This document shows, piece after piece, positions 38,943 through 48,470 of a stretch of 64,000 nucleotides of DNA (positions are counted from its first letter, which is position 1; the number at the start of each line of letters is the position of its first letter). Source of the DNA: an uncultured Rothia sp. (GTDB lineage: Bacteria; Actinomycetota; Actinomycetes; Actinomycetales; Micrococcaceae); contig NZ_CAKAPD010000001.1 of assembly GCF_916715725.1 (NCBI RefSeq), positions 1-64,000 of the forward strand, written 5' to 3'. A model generated the notes under the pieces. It saw only the letters and a program-made list of their open reading frames with translations, was not told the origin of the DNA and made no database searches. The position numbers were made by a program, and so were the translations under genes.

Positions 38943-39142
38943 ACCCGTTTAAATGGCTACAGAACCCGCAAAACGGCAAGGGTCGAAAGAAACTGATGAA
39001 CGCGGGGTGAGAATAGTCAAGGCACAGCATAAAACCGCGCCGAACCAGTGAAAATATGCCGCCAACCCTCTAAAATAGAAAAGGAAAATTCCGAACAACA
39101 ACCCCGCCCAGCATACCGCGCGGGAAAGCTAAGGAGCGAACT

Positions 39143-39919
39143 ATGTCGCGTAAGCCCCTCATCGCAGGCAACTGGAAGATGAACCTCAACCACGCAGAGG
39201 CAGTCACCCTCGTCCAGAAGCTCGCATGGACCCTCGACGACGCAAACTTCAACTTCTCCGCAACCGAAGTAGCCGTCTTCCCGCCCTTCACCGACATCCG
39301 CTCCGTGCAGACCCTCGTCGAAGGCGACAAGCTGGACATCCTCTACGGCGGCCAGGACCTCTCCGTCCACGACTCCGGCGCATACACCGGCGAAATCTCC
39401 GGCGCATTCCTCTCCAAGCTCGGCGCAACCTTCGTGCTCGTCGGCCACTCCGAGCGCCGCACCTACCACCACGAAAGCGACGAGCTGTGCGCAGCAAAGG
39501 TCCAGGCAGCATACAAGCACGGCCTGACCCCCGTCCTCTGCGTCGGTGAGCCCCTCGAAATCCGCGAAGCAGGCACCCACGTCGAGTACACCCTCGAGCA
39601 GCTGCGCGGCTCCATCGCAGGTCTGACCGCAGAGCAGGCAGAAACCCTCGTCATCGCATACGAGCCCGTCTGGGCAATCGGCACCGGCAAGGTCGCAACC
39701 GCAGACGACGCACAGGAAATGTCCGCAGCAATCCGCGCAGAAATCGCTAAGCTCTACTCCGCAGACGTTGCAGAGAAGGTCCGCGTTCTCTACGGCGGCT
39801 CCGTCAAGTCCTCCTCCGCACCCTCCATCATGGGCAAGGAAGATGTGGACGGCGTGCTCGTCGGCGGCGCATCCCTGCAGGCTGACGAGTTCGCAGCAAT
39901 CGCACGCTTCGACGCATAA
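39143..39919 (+). CDS. tpiA: Triosephosphate isomerase
   Basis: A 258-residue TIM-barrel enzyme interconverting dihydroxyacetone phosphate and glyceraldehyde 3-phosphate. The N-terminal AGNWKMN holds the catalytic Lys, VLVGHSERR the catalytic His, and [14 protein letters not shown] the catalytic Glu and flexible loop; LYGGSVKSS binds phosphate. ATG at 39143 follows AAGGAG. Codon use is very biased to C-ending codons. A CTAAAATAG -10-like box lies near 39070. Confidence 0.97.
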   Translation: MSRKPLIAGNWKMNLNHAEAVTLVQKLAWTLDDANFNFSATEVAVFPPFTDIRSVQTLVEGDKLDILYGGQDLSVHDSGAYTGEISGAFLSKLGATFVLVGHSERRTYHHESDELCAAKVQAAYKHGLTPVLCVGEPLEIREAGTHVEYTLEQLRGSIAGLTAEQAETLVIAYEPVWAIGTGKVATADDAQEMSAAIRAEIAKLYSADVAEKVRVLYGGSVKSSSAPSIMGKEDVDGVLVGGASLQADEFAAIARFDA

Positions 39920-40170
39920 AACCCCGACGCACCACAGCGTCTCATAGCGTTACAGCGCCCGGCGGGTACCCACCCGACCGGGCGCTGGACCATTTAACCG
40001 CCACCGAGATAGCGGTGGATGTACGAGGCGGGCGTAAGAGCCGGGTGCATGAGTCAGGCGTAAGAGGAGGGTGTATGAGGCGGGGGAGAAGAGCCGGGCG
40101 CGTTCGCCCCTAACCGCAAAACCCGCCCAGAATACGCCGACCCCACGGTTCGCCCCGTACACTTAACGGC

Positions 40171-40635
40171 ATGTTCAGCTTTGGTTTTTCCCTGGTCATC
40201 GCAGCCCTCGTCGGCATGATCCTCTACAGCTACCTGCGCAACCGCAAAGTGAGTGCCCCGCGCCTACCCGGCAACGAAGGCGGCAACATCGGCTACGCAG
40301 GCGGCGCAGAATACCAGGAGCCCTCGCCCGAATACCAGTACTTCGAGAGCCGCCGAGAAGCATTCCTCGACCAGCTCTACAGCCGCACCTCCTCACCGGA
40401 AATCCCCGTCACCCTCACCCTGTGCGACTGGGTAGACCAGGGCTTCTACGCTGAAGGAGGCGCCTACTGGGCAGCCGCGCAGCAGTTCACCTACTACCTC
40501 ATCGACGGCGGATACGTGCGTGCCTACGACACCGAAGGCGACGAACTCACCGCCCAGCGTGTGCTCACCGACCGACCCGCCGCACTGCAGCTGACCCCCA
40601 GCGAATACCAGCGCCGCAGCAACCGCGCCGCGTAA
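40171..40635 (+). CDS. Small membrane-anchored hypothetical protein
   Basis: A 154-residue protein with one N-terminal membrane segment (FSLVIAALVGMILYSYL, residues about 6-22) and a hydrophilic cytoplasmic or extracellular domain containing EYQYFESRREAFLDQLYSR and DGGYVRAYDTEGDEL. The ribosome site is weak. It lies between tpiA and secG. I do not recognise a family. A GCCGCC/GGCGGC hairpin (40640-40665) follows. Confidence 0.65.
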   Translation: MFSFGFSLVIAALVGMILYSYLRNRKVSAPRLPGNEGGNIGYAGGAEYQEPSPEYQYFESRREAFLDQLYSRTSSPEIPVTLTLCDWVDQGFYAEGGAYWAAAQQFTYYLIDGGYVRAYDTEGDELTAQRVLTDRPAALQLTPSEYQRRSNRAA

Positions 40636-40743
40636 AAAGCCGCCTCAACGTGACCGAATGGCGGCTGTAGCGTATAGTTAAACCCGTCTGTCTGCGCCCC
40701 GCAGCCCAGGCACCCCACCAGAAGACAACGAAGGAAGGTCCCC

Positions 40744-41001
40744 ATGGACGTCATCATGAACGTACTCATGGTCATCATCGCCATCACCAGCGTGATCGCA
40801 GTGATGCTTGTGCTGCTCAACCGCGGTCAGGGCGGCGGCCTCTCCGACATGTTCGGCGGCGGTATGACCAACTCCCTGAACTCCTCCGGTATGGCGTCTA
40901 AGAACCTGATCCGCCTAACCGTCACCGTGATCGTCATCTGGGTTATCGCAGTGGTCCTGTACGGCCTGGCAATGCGCTTCAACGGCCAAATCGTCGTCTA
41001 G
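40744..41001 (+). CDS. secG: Preprotein translocase subunit SecG
   Basis: An 85-residue inner-membrane protein with two hydrophobic segments (about 4-24 and 57-78). Between them is the family hallmark NRGQGGGLSDMFGGG. SecG assists SecYE in protein export. Position downstream of tpiA is the common actinobacterial arrangement. The ribosome site is AAGGAAGG. A strong intrinsic terminator follows. Confidence 0.95.
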   Translation: MDVIMNVLMVIIAITSVIAVMLVLLNRGQGGGLSDMFGGGMTNSLNSSGMASKNLIRLTVTVIVIWVIAVVLYGLAMRFNGQIVV

Positions 41002-41059
41002 TCAGAGCCTCTCATCAGAGCCCACGCCCACCCCACCGAAGGTGAGCCAATAGAGCTTC

Positions 41060-41100
41060 TCCCCGGCACTTCTCAACCGAGAATGCCGGGGATTTTTTTA
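41060..41100 (+). terminator. Intrinsic terminator after secG
   Basis: TCCCCGGCA (41060-41068) pairs with TGCCGGGGA (41084-41092), with an inner CTC/GAG extension, and is followed directly by TTTTTTT (41093-41099). It isolates the glycolytic/secG region from the SWIM-DUF6493 locus. Confidence 0.95.
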
Positions 41101-41192
41101 TGCACCAAACGGTAATGACGAAAGCGGTAGCGGGGCGCGAATCTTTACGGCATGATAGGACGTATACACCACATACGAAAGGCAAAGAAGCC

Positions 41193-42602
41193 ATGAGCGC
41201 CTACACCCTCGACTACACGTACACCGCCCCGTCAGCCCTCATCGACGGCGCCGACTCCCGCGCGCTCAGCCTCGCCACCAGCGGCGGCAGCACCCCCGAA
41301 GGTGCCGCCTCCCACCCGTACTTCTTCTCCGGGTTCCTTGAACGAGCAGACGTCTACGCCACCGCACTACTGGTCGTCGCCAGGGTCGCCCGCACCCGCT
41401 TCTACGTGCCGCCCAGCTCCCTCGCCGGAGCCCTACGCGCCGCAGACCCCGTCGTCACCAGCACCGCCGAAGGCCTACGCTTCGAATCCTTCAGCGCCTG
41501 CTGCGGAGTGTACGCGCGCCTCGACGTTGACTCCAGCGCACTCGACGCCAGCCACAGCGCCGTAGGCGTCACCAACGTAGACGTCAACCCGCCCCTGCGT
41601 GCCGCGCTCGCCTCCCTCAGGGCGGGGGAGCCCATCCACCTGAACGTTGGCGACGATGGGCTGCTTACCACCACCCTTGACGGCTCCGTCATGGAAGAAA
41701 AAGTGCCGCTGCCCATCCGCTGGCTCAAGGGCTTTGCAGAAACGCAGATGCTCTCATCCCGCATGAGCCCCGTGCACAGCCTGGACGCCGCCGCCGCCCG
41801 AACCTTCATCCACTCCCTGCCGCGTAACTCCAGCACCAAGGCGGTCCTGTGGGCGACCCGCGCGGTGCGTTCCCTGCGCCTCGCCACCCGCGCCACCGCC
41901 GGATCCGTATGCGTGGCGGGCCCCGAGCGTCTGCGCGTGCTTGAACCGCTCATCCGCCACATTCAGCGCCTGGACGCGTACAGTGAGCCCGTGAGCGCCG
42001 GTAACGCGCCCGTGCCCAGCGTGTGGGTGGCGCACCTGCCCGGCGCACGCCTGAGCATTGGTTTGAGCCCCGAAAAGTCACGCGGGTTCTCCGGTGAGGG
42101 ATCCGTGCTGCAGGCGCTGTCTAACCCGAACACCGCCCAGAACGCTGACATGCTTAGCGTGCTGCTTTCCTTCGAGCCGCGCATTGACGTGCCCGTCATG
42201 TCTGCCCGTGCCGGCCTGGATGAGGCGGCAACCCGCGACGCCCTCGCCCTGCTGGCTTCCTCCGGTCAGGTTGGTTTTGACGCGCACGCTGGCGAGTATT
42301 TCCACCGCCCGTTGCCCGTGCATCCGGAGGCGCTGACCGCCATGCACCCGCGCCTGGTCGGCGCGAAAAAGCTCGCCGACTCCGGCGCTATTGAGCGGGT
42401 CGGGGCGGGGGAGCACGGCACCGGCGAGTACAGTGTGCGCAGCGGCGCAAATACGTACACCGTGATGCTGCCCGCCGACCCGTACGCCGTGGAGGGGTAC
42501 CTCTGCTCCTGCCCCTGGTGGTTGAAGTACCGCGGTACGCGCGGCCCCTGCAAGCACGCCCTGGCGGTCAGTATTCTTTACCGCGAACACGCCGCCGGCT
42601 AG
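41193..42602 (+). CDS. SWIM zinc-finger protein
   Basis: A 469-residue protein. A SWIM zinc finger is at the C-terminus: C438, C440, C453 and H455 in the CxC-x12-CxH arrangement, preceded by a short beta region. SWIM domains bind nucleic acid or protein. The preceding 430 residues are mostly alpha/beta without a recognised domain; a winged-helix-like segment (MSARAGLDEAATRDALALLASSGQVGFD) lies at about 335-362. I chose ATG at 41193, after AAAGGCAAAGAAGCC; a longer frame from 41100 would start at the terminator. In other actinobacteria SWIM proteins lie beside DUF6493 genes, as they do here. Confidence 0.85.
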   Translation: MSAYTLDYTYTAPSALIDGADSRALSLATSGGSTPEGAASHPYFFSGFLERADVYATALLVVARVARTRFYVPPSSLAGALRAADPVVTSTAEGLRFESFSACCGVYARLDVDSSALDASHSAVGVTNVDVNPPLRAALASLRAGEPIHLNVGDDGLLTTTLDGSVMEEKVPLPIRWLKGFAETQMLSSRMSPVHSLDAAAARTFIHSLPRNSSTKAVLWATRAVRSLRLATRATAGSVCVAGPERLRVLEPLIRHIQRLDAYSEPVSAGNAPVPSVWVAHLPGARLSIGLSPEKSRGFSGEGSVLQALSNPNTAQNADMLSVLLSFEPRIDVPVMSARAGLDEAATRDALALLASSGQVGFDAHAGEYFHRPLPVHPEALTAMHPRLVGAKKLADSGAIERVGAGEHGTGEYSVRSGANTYTVMLPADPYAVEGYLCSCPWWLKYRGTRGPCKHALAVSILYREHAAG

Positions 42603-42737
42603 GGTTAACGCCCCGGCGTACTAGTGAACGAACAGCACCGAACAAAACACGCACCGTACGGAACTCTTGCGGCGAAAATCTGAGCCACACAATTTCTGCC
42701 GCGAGAGTTCCCCTCAGCTTCCTCCCGAAAGACCACC

Positions 42738-45509
42738 ATGAGCAAACGCCCCGAAACGCATACCTTCCCCGAAGGTGTTATCACCGAGCCGCTCCCCGGC
42801 GAAGTCATTTACCCGCTCACCAGGCAGCAGAAAACCTGGAGCGACATCATGCACTTCAACCGCAACCTCGCCAACATCCTGGCGGTCGGCGGTACCTTCG
42901 AACAGATTTACCGCCGCTGGCAGTACTTCGACATTGTCACCACCCCATACGGCTCCCAGCTCGGTAAAAACACGCCCGGAACCGTCACGCAGGACCGCGT
43001 TAAAGCCTACGCAGAGTTCGGCTGGTTCACCGGAGGTGTTGCTATGCGCCTAGCTGAGCTCTACGGCGGGGCGGTCCTCGAACACAACGAGGAATACTAC
43101 ACCGCCCTCATTAACTGCGACCGCGAACTGATCCTCCCGCTACTGCGCGAGGACGAACAGCTCCGCGAAGAACTCATCTGGGGCATGCTCGCCGTCGAAG
43201 GTAACCGGGATGTATCCCTCACCCAGCGCGACTCCTACAAGCCCGGGCAGAAGGTCAACAACCCCGGCTGGTCCTGCGCCCTCATCGAAGCCACCAAAAC
43301 CGGGCTGATCAGCCGTGACCGCCTCATTGATGCGCTCCTGAGCTCCCTCATGAGCGACTTCCCGGCGTACCGGGTCGGCTGGTTCTCACGCCTGGTCACC
43401 GGGCTCAAACTCACCGCCGAAGAAATTGCGGCACGTCAGAGCGAATTTCTGACGCTTTTCTCCTCGCCCATCGGCCCGAGCGTAACCCTTGGTGTGCAGC
43501 ATATTCACCGCCTCTGGAGCAAAAACCCGCAGGCGCTGGATGCTACCGCCTTCGCCTACGCGGCACCCGCCGTATGCGCCGGAACCAAAGCAAACGCACT
43601 TAAAATCCTGACCATGCTCCAGGCTCTTTACCGGGCGGGAACCCTCGACGCTGCCGCCTGCGAAGACGCCGTGGTCATGGCGCTCAGCCACACCCACGCG
43701 CAGGTGCAGGCCGCCGCCCTCAAACACCTTGAAGAATGGGTGCAGGCTGGTGCCGCTGAGGACGCGAGCGCCGACGCTGTCGTGTTCGCCGAGCGTGCCC
43801 GCGAACTCTACCGCGACTACCGACCCCAGCTCGATCCGCTAGTGCTGGCGCAGATTCAGGAAGAGGGCTCGCCGCTCCTCGAAGATGGGTACAGCCCGGA
43901 GAATAGCCAGGGGAGCGGCACGGAAGACGCCGCCCTCACTGAAGCTGCTGACATTGAGGCCGCCGCCGCGGAGGCGCTTGCCGCCTCCCGCGCCGTAATT
44001 CACCGGTACTGGGACACCCCCGTGCGCCCCGTTACCGCATCCGACGTGCAAGAACGCGTCCGTGCACTCCTGCACCATCAGGTTGCGCCCTGCGCCACCC
44101 CCGATACGCTCAATGAAGCAGACCAGCCCGAAACACACGCCGGATGCGAGCTGGAACTGGAACTGCTCACCGCCTACCTGCTCAGCGCCGACGGCACCGC
44201 GCAGAGCCCAAACCTGCTCGAACAGCTTGTTCCCCTCTGCCTGAAAAAGCTGAACCACTGGGGTTTGACATGGTTCGACATGCGCGCGCACATGACGGTT
44301 CTTGCCGCCGCCGGGAAGCTGCGTGAGCGCCCGAAGGCGTCGGAGATGACCCCGAAGGAAGACCCCGGTACGGTGCCGAACCTGCACTACATGTACTCCC
44401 GCCACGCCGCGTTCTTCAGCACCGGATTCAAGGACGCCCTCGGCGTGCTGCAGAGCAGGCAGAGCTACACGCCGCTCGCCGCCCCTGAGCTGTTCGGCGG
44501 GTGGGTGCATCCGGATACCCTGGTGCGCCGGTACGCCAAGAACCTGGCTGATGGAGCCACCATCCTGCGCCAGGATTTCACGGCGGCGCTACTGCGTGTG
44601 CGCATGCCGGAGGTACTGCCTCCGTACGCTACCGACGAGCAGCGCCAGGATGCTGAGCACCGCCGCGCTGAGGCGCTGACTCTGCTTGAAAGCCTCGAAG
44701 AGCAATACGTGAAGAACGCTCAGGAGGACGCTCCGCGCTCTGCTCCTACCCAGATTCGCGTGCTCCGCTCCGCCCTCGACGGCACCCTCGCCACCGGGCG
44801 TATCAACCCCTACCTGGAATCCGTCACGGTATCCCAGAGGGAAACCAGCTGGGGCCTTCAGCTGAACGGGGTGCAGGACGGCGCCTCCACCCCCGAGCTG
44901 AACGCTTTCCGGGGCCTCGCCACCGCCCACCACGACGAAGAAGGACAGTACGCCCTGCTCTACCCCTCGCGGGCAGAACCGTTGGCGTACTACTGCGCCG
45001 GTAGCAACTGGTACATCTTGGACCACTCCGCCTTCGACCGCGAACTCTACCTGGCTTTGGCGGCGCACCCCGGCGCGTGGGGTCCCGCATGCGCCTTTGT
45101 GTTTGCCGCGGGATTCTCGGAGCAGCGCGTCGAGATTCGTTCCCTTGCCGTGGAAATCATGCACCGCGTGCTGGACGACCAGCTCAGCCTTGAGGACGCC
45201 ACCGCAGGTTTCGTGAACTTTGTGCCGCTGGCGATGCTGAACCGTTGGGCGCTCGCCCTGACCGACTTCGCCCAGTTGGATGCACGCCGGGCGGTGCGCT
45301 TCTTCGCGCGCCTCATCCCGCACCTGGATACCGGGGCGAACTCGCTCGGTAAGCTGCTGGGCGCCTTCAGCCAGGCATTGGCGACTCTCGACCCTGCCAC
45401 CCGTGTGGAGCTCGTGGATGAGCCGCTGCGTGCCTGGTTGGGTACGCTGACCGGTTCTTCGCAGAAGGCGCGGTACGCCCGGAATATCCTCAAGCAGGTG
45501 CAAGGCTAA
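42738..45509 (+). CDS. DUF6493-like protein 1
   Basis: A 923-residue soluble, mainly alpha-helical protein. LIDALLSSLMSDFPAYRVGW (about 200-219) and the following TAEEIAARQSEFLTLFSSPIG fit the pattern of DUF6493 proteins. HEAT-like helical repeats probably span 200-400. An acidic low-complexity linker (EDAALTEAADIEAAAAEA) is near 395-412. No catalytic motif or membrane segment was found. It is 135 bp downstream of the SWIM gene and 78 bp upstream of the next DUF6493-like gene, so one transcript is likely. The family assignment is from pattern recognition and the function is unknown. Confidence 0.75.
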   Translation: MSKRPETHTFPEGVITEPLPGEVIYPLTRQQKTWSDIMHFNRNLANILAVGGTFEQIYRRWQYFDIVTTPYGSQLGKNTPGTVTQDRVKAYAEFGWFTGGVAMRLAELYGGAVLEHNEEYYTALINCDRELILPLLREDEQLREELIWGMLAVEGNRDVSLTQRDSYKPGQKVNNPGWSCALIEATKTGLISRDRLIDALLSSLMSDFPAYRVGWFSRLVTGLKLTAEEIAARQSEFLTLFSSPIGPSVTLGVQHIHRLWSKNPQALDATAFAYAAPAVCAGTKANALKILTMLQALYRAGTLDAAACEDAVVMALSHTHAQVQAAALKHLEEWVQAGAAEDASADAVVFAERARELYRDYRPQLDPLVLAQIQEEGSPLLEDGYSPENSQGSGTEDAALTEAADIEAAAAEALAASRAVIHRYWDTPVRPVTASDVQERVRALLHHQVAPCATPDTLNEADQPETHAGCELELELLTAYLLSADGTAQSPNLLEQLVPLCLKKLNHWGLTWFDMRAHMTVLAAAGKLRERPKASEMTPKEDPGTVPNLHYMYSRHAAFFSTGFKDALGVLQSRQSYTPLAAPELFGGWVHPDTLVRRYAKNLADGATILRQDFTAALLRVRMPEVLPPYATDEQRQDAEHRRAEALTLLESLEEQYVKNAQEDAPRSAPTQIRVLRSALDGTLATGRINPYLESVTVSQRETSWGLQLNGVQDGASTPELNAFRGLATAHHDEEGQYALLYPSRAEPLAYYCAGSNWYILDHSAFDRELYLALAAHPGAWGPACAFVFAAGFSEQRVEIRSLAVEIMHRVLDDQLSLEDATAGFVNFVPLAMLNRWALALTDFAQLDARRAVRFFARLIPHLDTGANSLGKLLGAFSQALATLDPATRVELVDEPLRAWLGTLTGSSQKARYARNILKQVQG

Positions 45510-45587
45510 CCGCCCCGCCCGCACCCGTTCAACGTTTCCGTTCAACTCTTCACAACCATTCACCATCAACTCCGAAAGCAGGTACCG

Positions 45588-48470
45588 ATGACTGATACCG
45601 ACCAGCCGCATAACGCAGGGGAGCGCACCCTTGAAGAGCGCCGCGCCGCCCTCAAAGCCCTCATGGCGGCAGAATCAACTGACGTGCAGGAATACCACGC
45701 CGTCATCACCGGCGCCACCGAGGAGGAACGCGCCTCCCTCGCCCGAACCCTCACCCCCAAGAGCGTCATCGGTAGCGACCACATTAACCGCACCCCGCTC
45801 GCCGCCTACGTTGCCGGGGCGCTCGTGCGCACCCCAGACGGTGACCCGTGGGAATACCACCGTTCCGCCGGCCGCGCCATGCGCACCCTGCTCTGGGACG
45901 GTAAACCGGACCAGCAGCTGATTGACGCGTTCCTGCTCGGCGCTACCGAACGCCCCGACGAGTGGATTCTGCGTTTTATTGAGGGCCTCCCGAACTCTTG
46001 GGCGCGCTCGAAGAAGATCTGGGAAACCTGCTACACGCTGCTTCGCGCCCGCAAGCTGAGCTGCGATGCCCCCGAATACCTGGTCCTTTTCCTGCACGAA
46101 GCCCTGCCCTGCGTGAAGAAGGACAGCGCGAGCAACCACGCCCAGCTCAAAACCTTCTTCACCCGTGACATGACCCTGCTCGACCAGGAGTTCTGGGCGG
46201 TCTTCCGCACCGAGGGGGTGCTCTTCAAGGGCTACGGCAACTACATGGGAGAAAGCGCCGAACTGTGCCGCTTGATGGGCGAATACTTCGACATTCGCGA
46301 CGAGATTCTGGACGCTCTGCTGCGCGGCCTGACCAGCGATTTCAGTGCCTTCAACTCGGCTGCGTTCCACTCCGTCTACACCGATCTGCAACCCACCGAC
46401 GCAGAAAACCGGGCACGCTTCGGGCAGCTCATGGCTGTCCTCACCGCAGAGCCCAGTGCCTCCGTCGGATTCGCCCAGACCATGCTGCAGAGCGTGCTCA
46501 AAGCCTGCGCGCCCGCCGCCCTGCAGAAGAACGAAAACGCAGAGCTGGCACCGCTCGAACAGGTCGAGCTGGAACAGCTCATCGACGCACTCGGCGCGAA
46601 CCTCTACCGCACCGAAAAGAAGATTCAGCGCGGCGCCCTGCGTCTGCTCAAGCTCATTGCCACCCAGTACGCCGGTGTGAGCAAAGCCAAGCGTAAGAAG
46701 GCGCAAACCGCCGAGCAGCTGGCGCTCGCCAACTACGTTGCCGACCGCGTCCTCGAAGCCTACGAGGTGCTGCCCCTGGAACTGCGCGGCGCTGCGGAAG
46801 CCTGCCTGCCCGAAGACCGTCTGCCTCAGGCGGAAGAGGCGGAGGCGGCGGGCGCCTCCGTAGAGGTGCCGCCGGTGCTGTTGCCCGGCGTTGAGCACCG
46901 AGAACCCGTCGCATCCATCGCAAATTTGGAAGAGTTCTGCACCCTCATTACGGAAGAGTCGAACACCACCTCGGGTCGAATTACCGGGGACGAATCTCCC
47001 AGCACCCGAGGAGAGAACCTGGCACGTCTCTACCACTTTGCCGCGACCGACAAGCTGGCACCGGCGGAACAGCAGCAGCTTCGTACCCTGCGCAAAATTG
47101 CTGACCATTACAGCTACAACAACGTCGCGTACATGCCTGCGCTCTGCGCCGTGTTGGAAGCTAACGCCGAGGCCGCGGGATACAAGTCTGAGGAAATTTC
47201 CGAAATGGCTTCGATCATGCAGCGTTTTGAACGTAGCCAGCTGATATGGCGGCGCTCCAGCGACCATAGCAAGCTCATTTCTACAGAAGAGATGGTGCGC
47301 CTGGTCGTCCAGAATAAGCACCACCTCTGGGACCCTGGCTACACGTCGCTAGAAGGCTACCGTGACCTCTACAAGATCTTCCGCGAGCAGATGCGTGCCG
47401 TCGCCGCCGGGGGAGAGTACCACACGGAAGGACGCACGGTGCGCTTGCTGAGCGCACCACTACCCGCCCGTCAGCTTACCTACAGCGACTGGACTTATCG
47501 CACTGTTTCTGCCCTGGATATCCCCTGGAGCCTCTACTATTCCGGCCTTAATGACAGCAAGGTTGAGGAATACCGTAAAGCTAGCCAAGCGGGAGAACCC
47601 ACCGGAGAATTTGTTGCCGCCGACTTTGTTCGTCATGAACCGATGTGGCAGGTCGAGAGCGATATCACGGATACCGTGGATGAGGCGCGCGAGGCGCTGA
47701 GCCACGCAACCGCTAGCATGAGCCCCGAGGAGACCATCGCCTACGAGGTACTGAACACCGCGTTCATTCCCTTCACCTTTTTGCCGAATGCTTCTGAATC
47801 GTACGGCTGGCAGGGCGACTTCATGACGGCGCTTACCGAATGGGCGTCCTGGCTGCTTCAGAACAACCCGGACCTACTCTCGGCATACTTCCTGTTTGCC
47901 GCTTCGGAGTGTGTTGAGGAGAAGACCGTCACCCCCGTTCCCGTACTCATGCGCGCGCTGAGGGAATCCACCGTGCAGGTGGGCGCCCCGACCTGCACCC
48001 TGCTCGGCTACGTGGCGAGCGCGAAGAATCCTGAGTACCGTCTGGCGGCGGCAGAGGCCATTGCGGCACTCTTTGAGGCGGGCCTGCTGGATACAGGAAC
48101 CTTCGCGGAGACCCTGAAATGGGCTCTGGAGGACGGGATGGTTCTTCCGAATCGTCTGGTGGCGACCCTGCGTGAGGTGTCGGCTATTAGTCCGCTGGCG
48201 GGTTGGCGTGTGCTGCAGGTTCTGCGCCTGCTGTTGCCGATGGTCGGTGAGCTGACGAAGGGCGGCGACTATGTGCGCCTGGCGGTTGAGCTTGCCGAAC
48301 TGTACGGTGTGGCTGTCGAAATCCCCGCCGAGCTGGAGCCGAAAATGAAGGGCTCCACGGTCATGGCGAAAGCACTGCGCGCCCTAGCCGCCGTACCTGC
48401 CCGCAAGACGGAGGAGGCGCTTGCCGCCCGCGAGGCTGCGCTCGCCCTGCTGGGGGAGAGCGATGCCTAA
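45588..48470 (+). CDS. DUF6493-like protein 2
   Basis: A 960-residue paralogue in the same cluster. Residues about 244-300 (LRGLTSDFSAFNSAAFHSVY, then TAEPSASVGFAQTMLQSVLK) match the core of protein 1 in layout. The middle is variable, with an acidic segment near 408-425. The last 55 residues are nearly identical to those of protein 3: ELEPKMKGSTVMAKALRALA followed by an Ala/Glu-rich helix and ALALLGES. No enzyme motif is visible. Its stop codon overlaps the ATG of the next gene by 8 nt, indicating translational coupling. Confidence 0.75.
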   Translation: MTDTDQPHNAGERTLEERRAALKALMAAESTDVQEYHAVITGATEEERASLARTLTPKSVIGSDHINRTPLAAYVAGALVRTPDGDPWEYHRSAGRAMRTLLWDGKPDQQLIDAFLLGATERPDEWILRFIEGLPNSWARSKKIWETCYTLLRARKLSCDAPEYLVLFLHEALPCVKKDSASNHAQLKTFFTRDMTLLDQEFWAVFRTEGVLFKGYGNYMGESAELCRLMGEYFDIRDEILDALLRGLTSDFSAFNSAAFHSVYTDLQPTDAENRARFGQLMAVLTAEPSASVGFAQTMLQSVLKACAPAALQKNENAELAPLEQVELEQLIDALGANLYRTEKKIQRGALRLLKLIATQYAGVSKAKRKKAQTAEQLALANYVADRVLEAYEVLPLELRGAAEACLPEDRLPQAEEAEAAGASVEVPPVLLPGVEHREPVASIANLEEFCTLITEESNTTSGRITGDESPSTRGENLARLYHFAATDKLAPAEQQQLRTLRKIADHYSYNNVAYMPALCAVLEANAEAAGYKSEEISEMASIMQRFERSQLIWRRSSDHSKLISTEEMVRLVVQNKHHLWDPGYTSLEGYRDLYKIFREQMRAVAAGGEYHTEGRTVRLLSAPLPARQLTYSDWTYRTVSALDIPWSLYYSGLNDSKVEEYRKASQAGEPTGEFVAADFVRHEPMWQVESDITDTVDEAREALSHATASMSPEETIAYEVLNTAFIPFTFLPNASESYGWQGDFMTALTEWASWLLQNNPDLLSAYFLFAASECVEEKTVTPVPVLMRALRESTVQVGAPTCTLLGYVASAKNPEYRLAAAEAIAALFEAGLLDTGTFAETLKWALEDGMVLPNRLVATLREVSAISPLAGWRVLQVLRLLLPMVGELTKGGDYVRLAVELAELYGVAVEIPAELEPKMKGSTVMAKALRALAAVPARKTEEALAAREAALALLGESDA

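Noticed and set aside
45675..47324. A 549-codon minus-strand frame opposite DUF6493-like gene 2
   Set aside because: Shadow frame with typical Gly/Val/Gln/Arg composition, no ribosome site and no partner.
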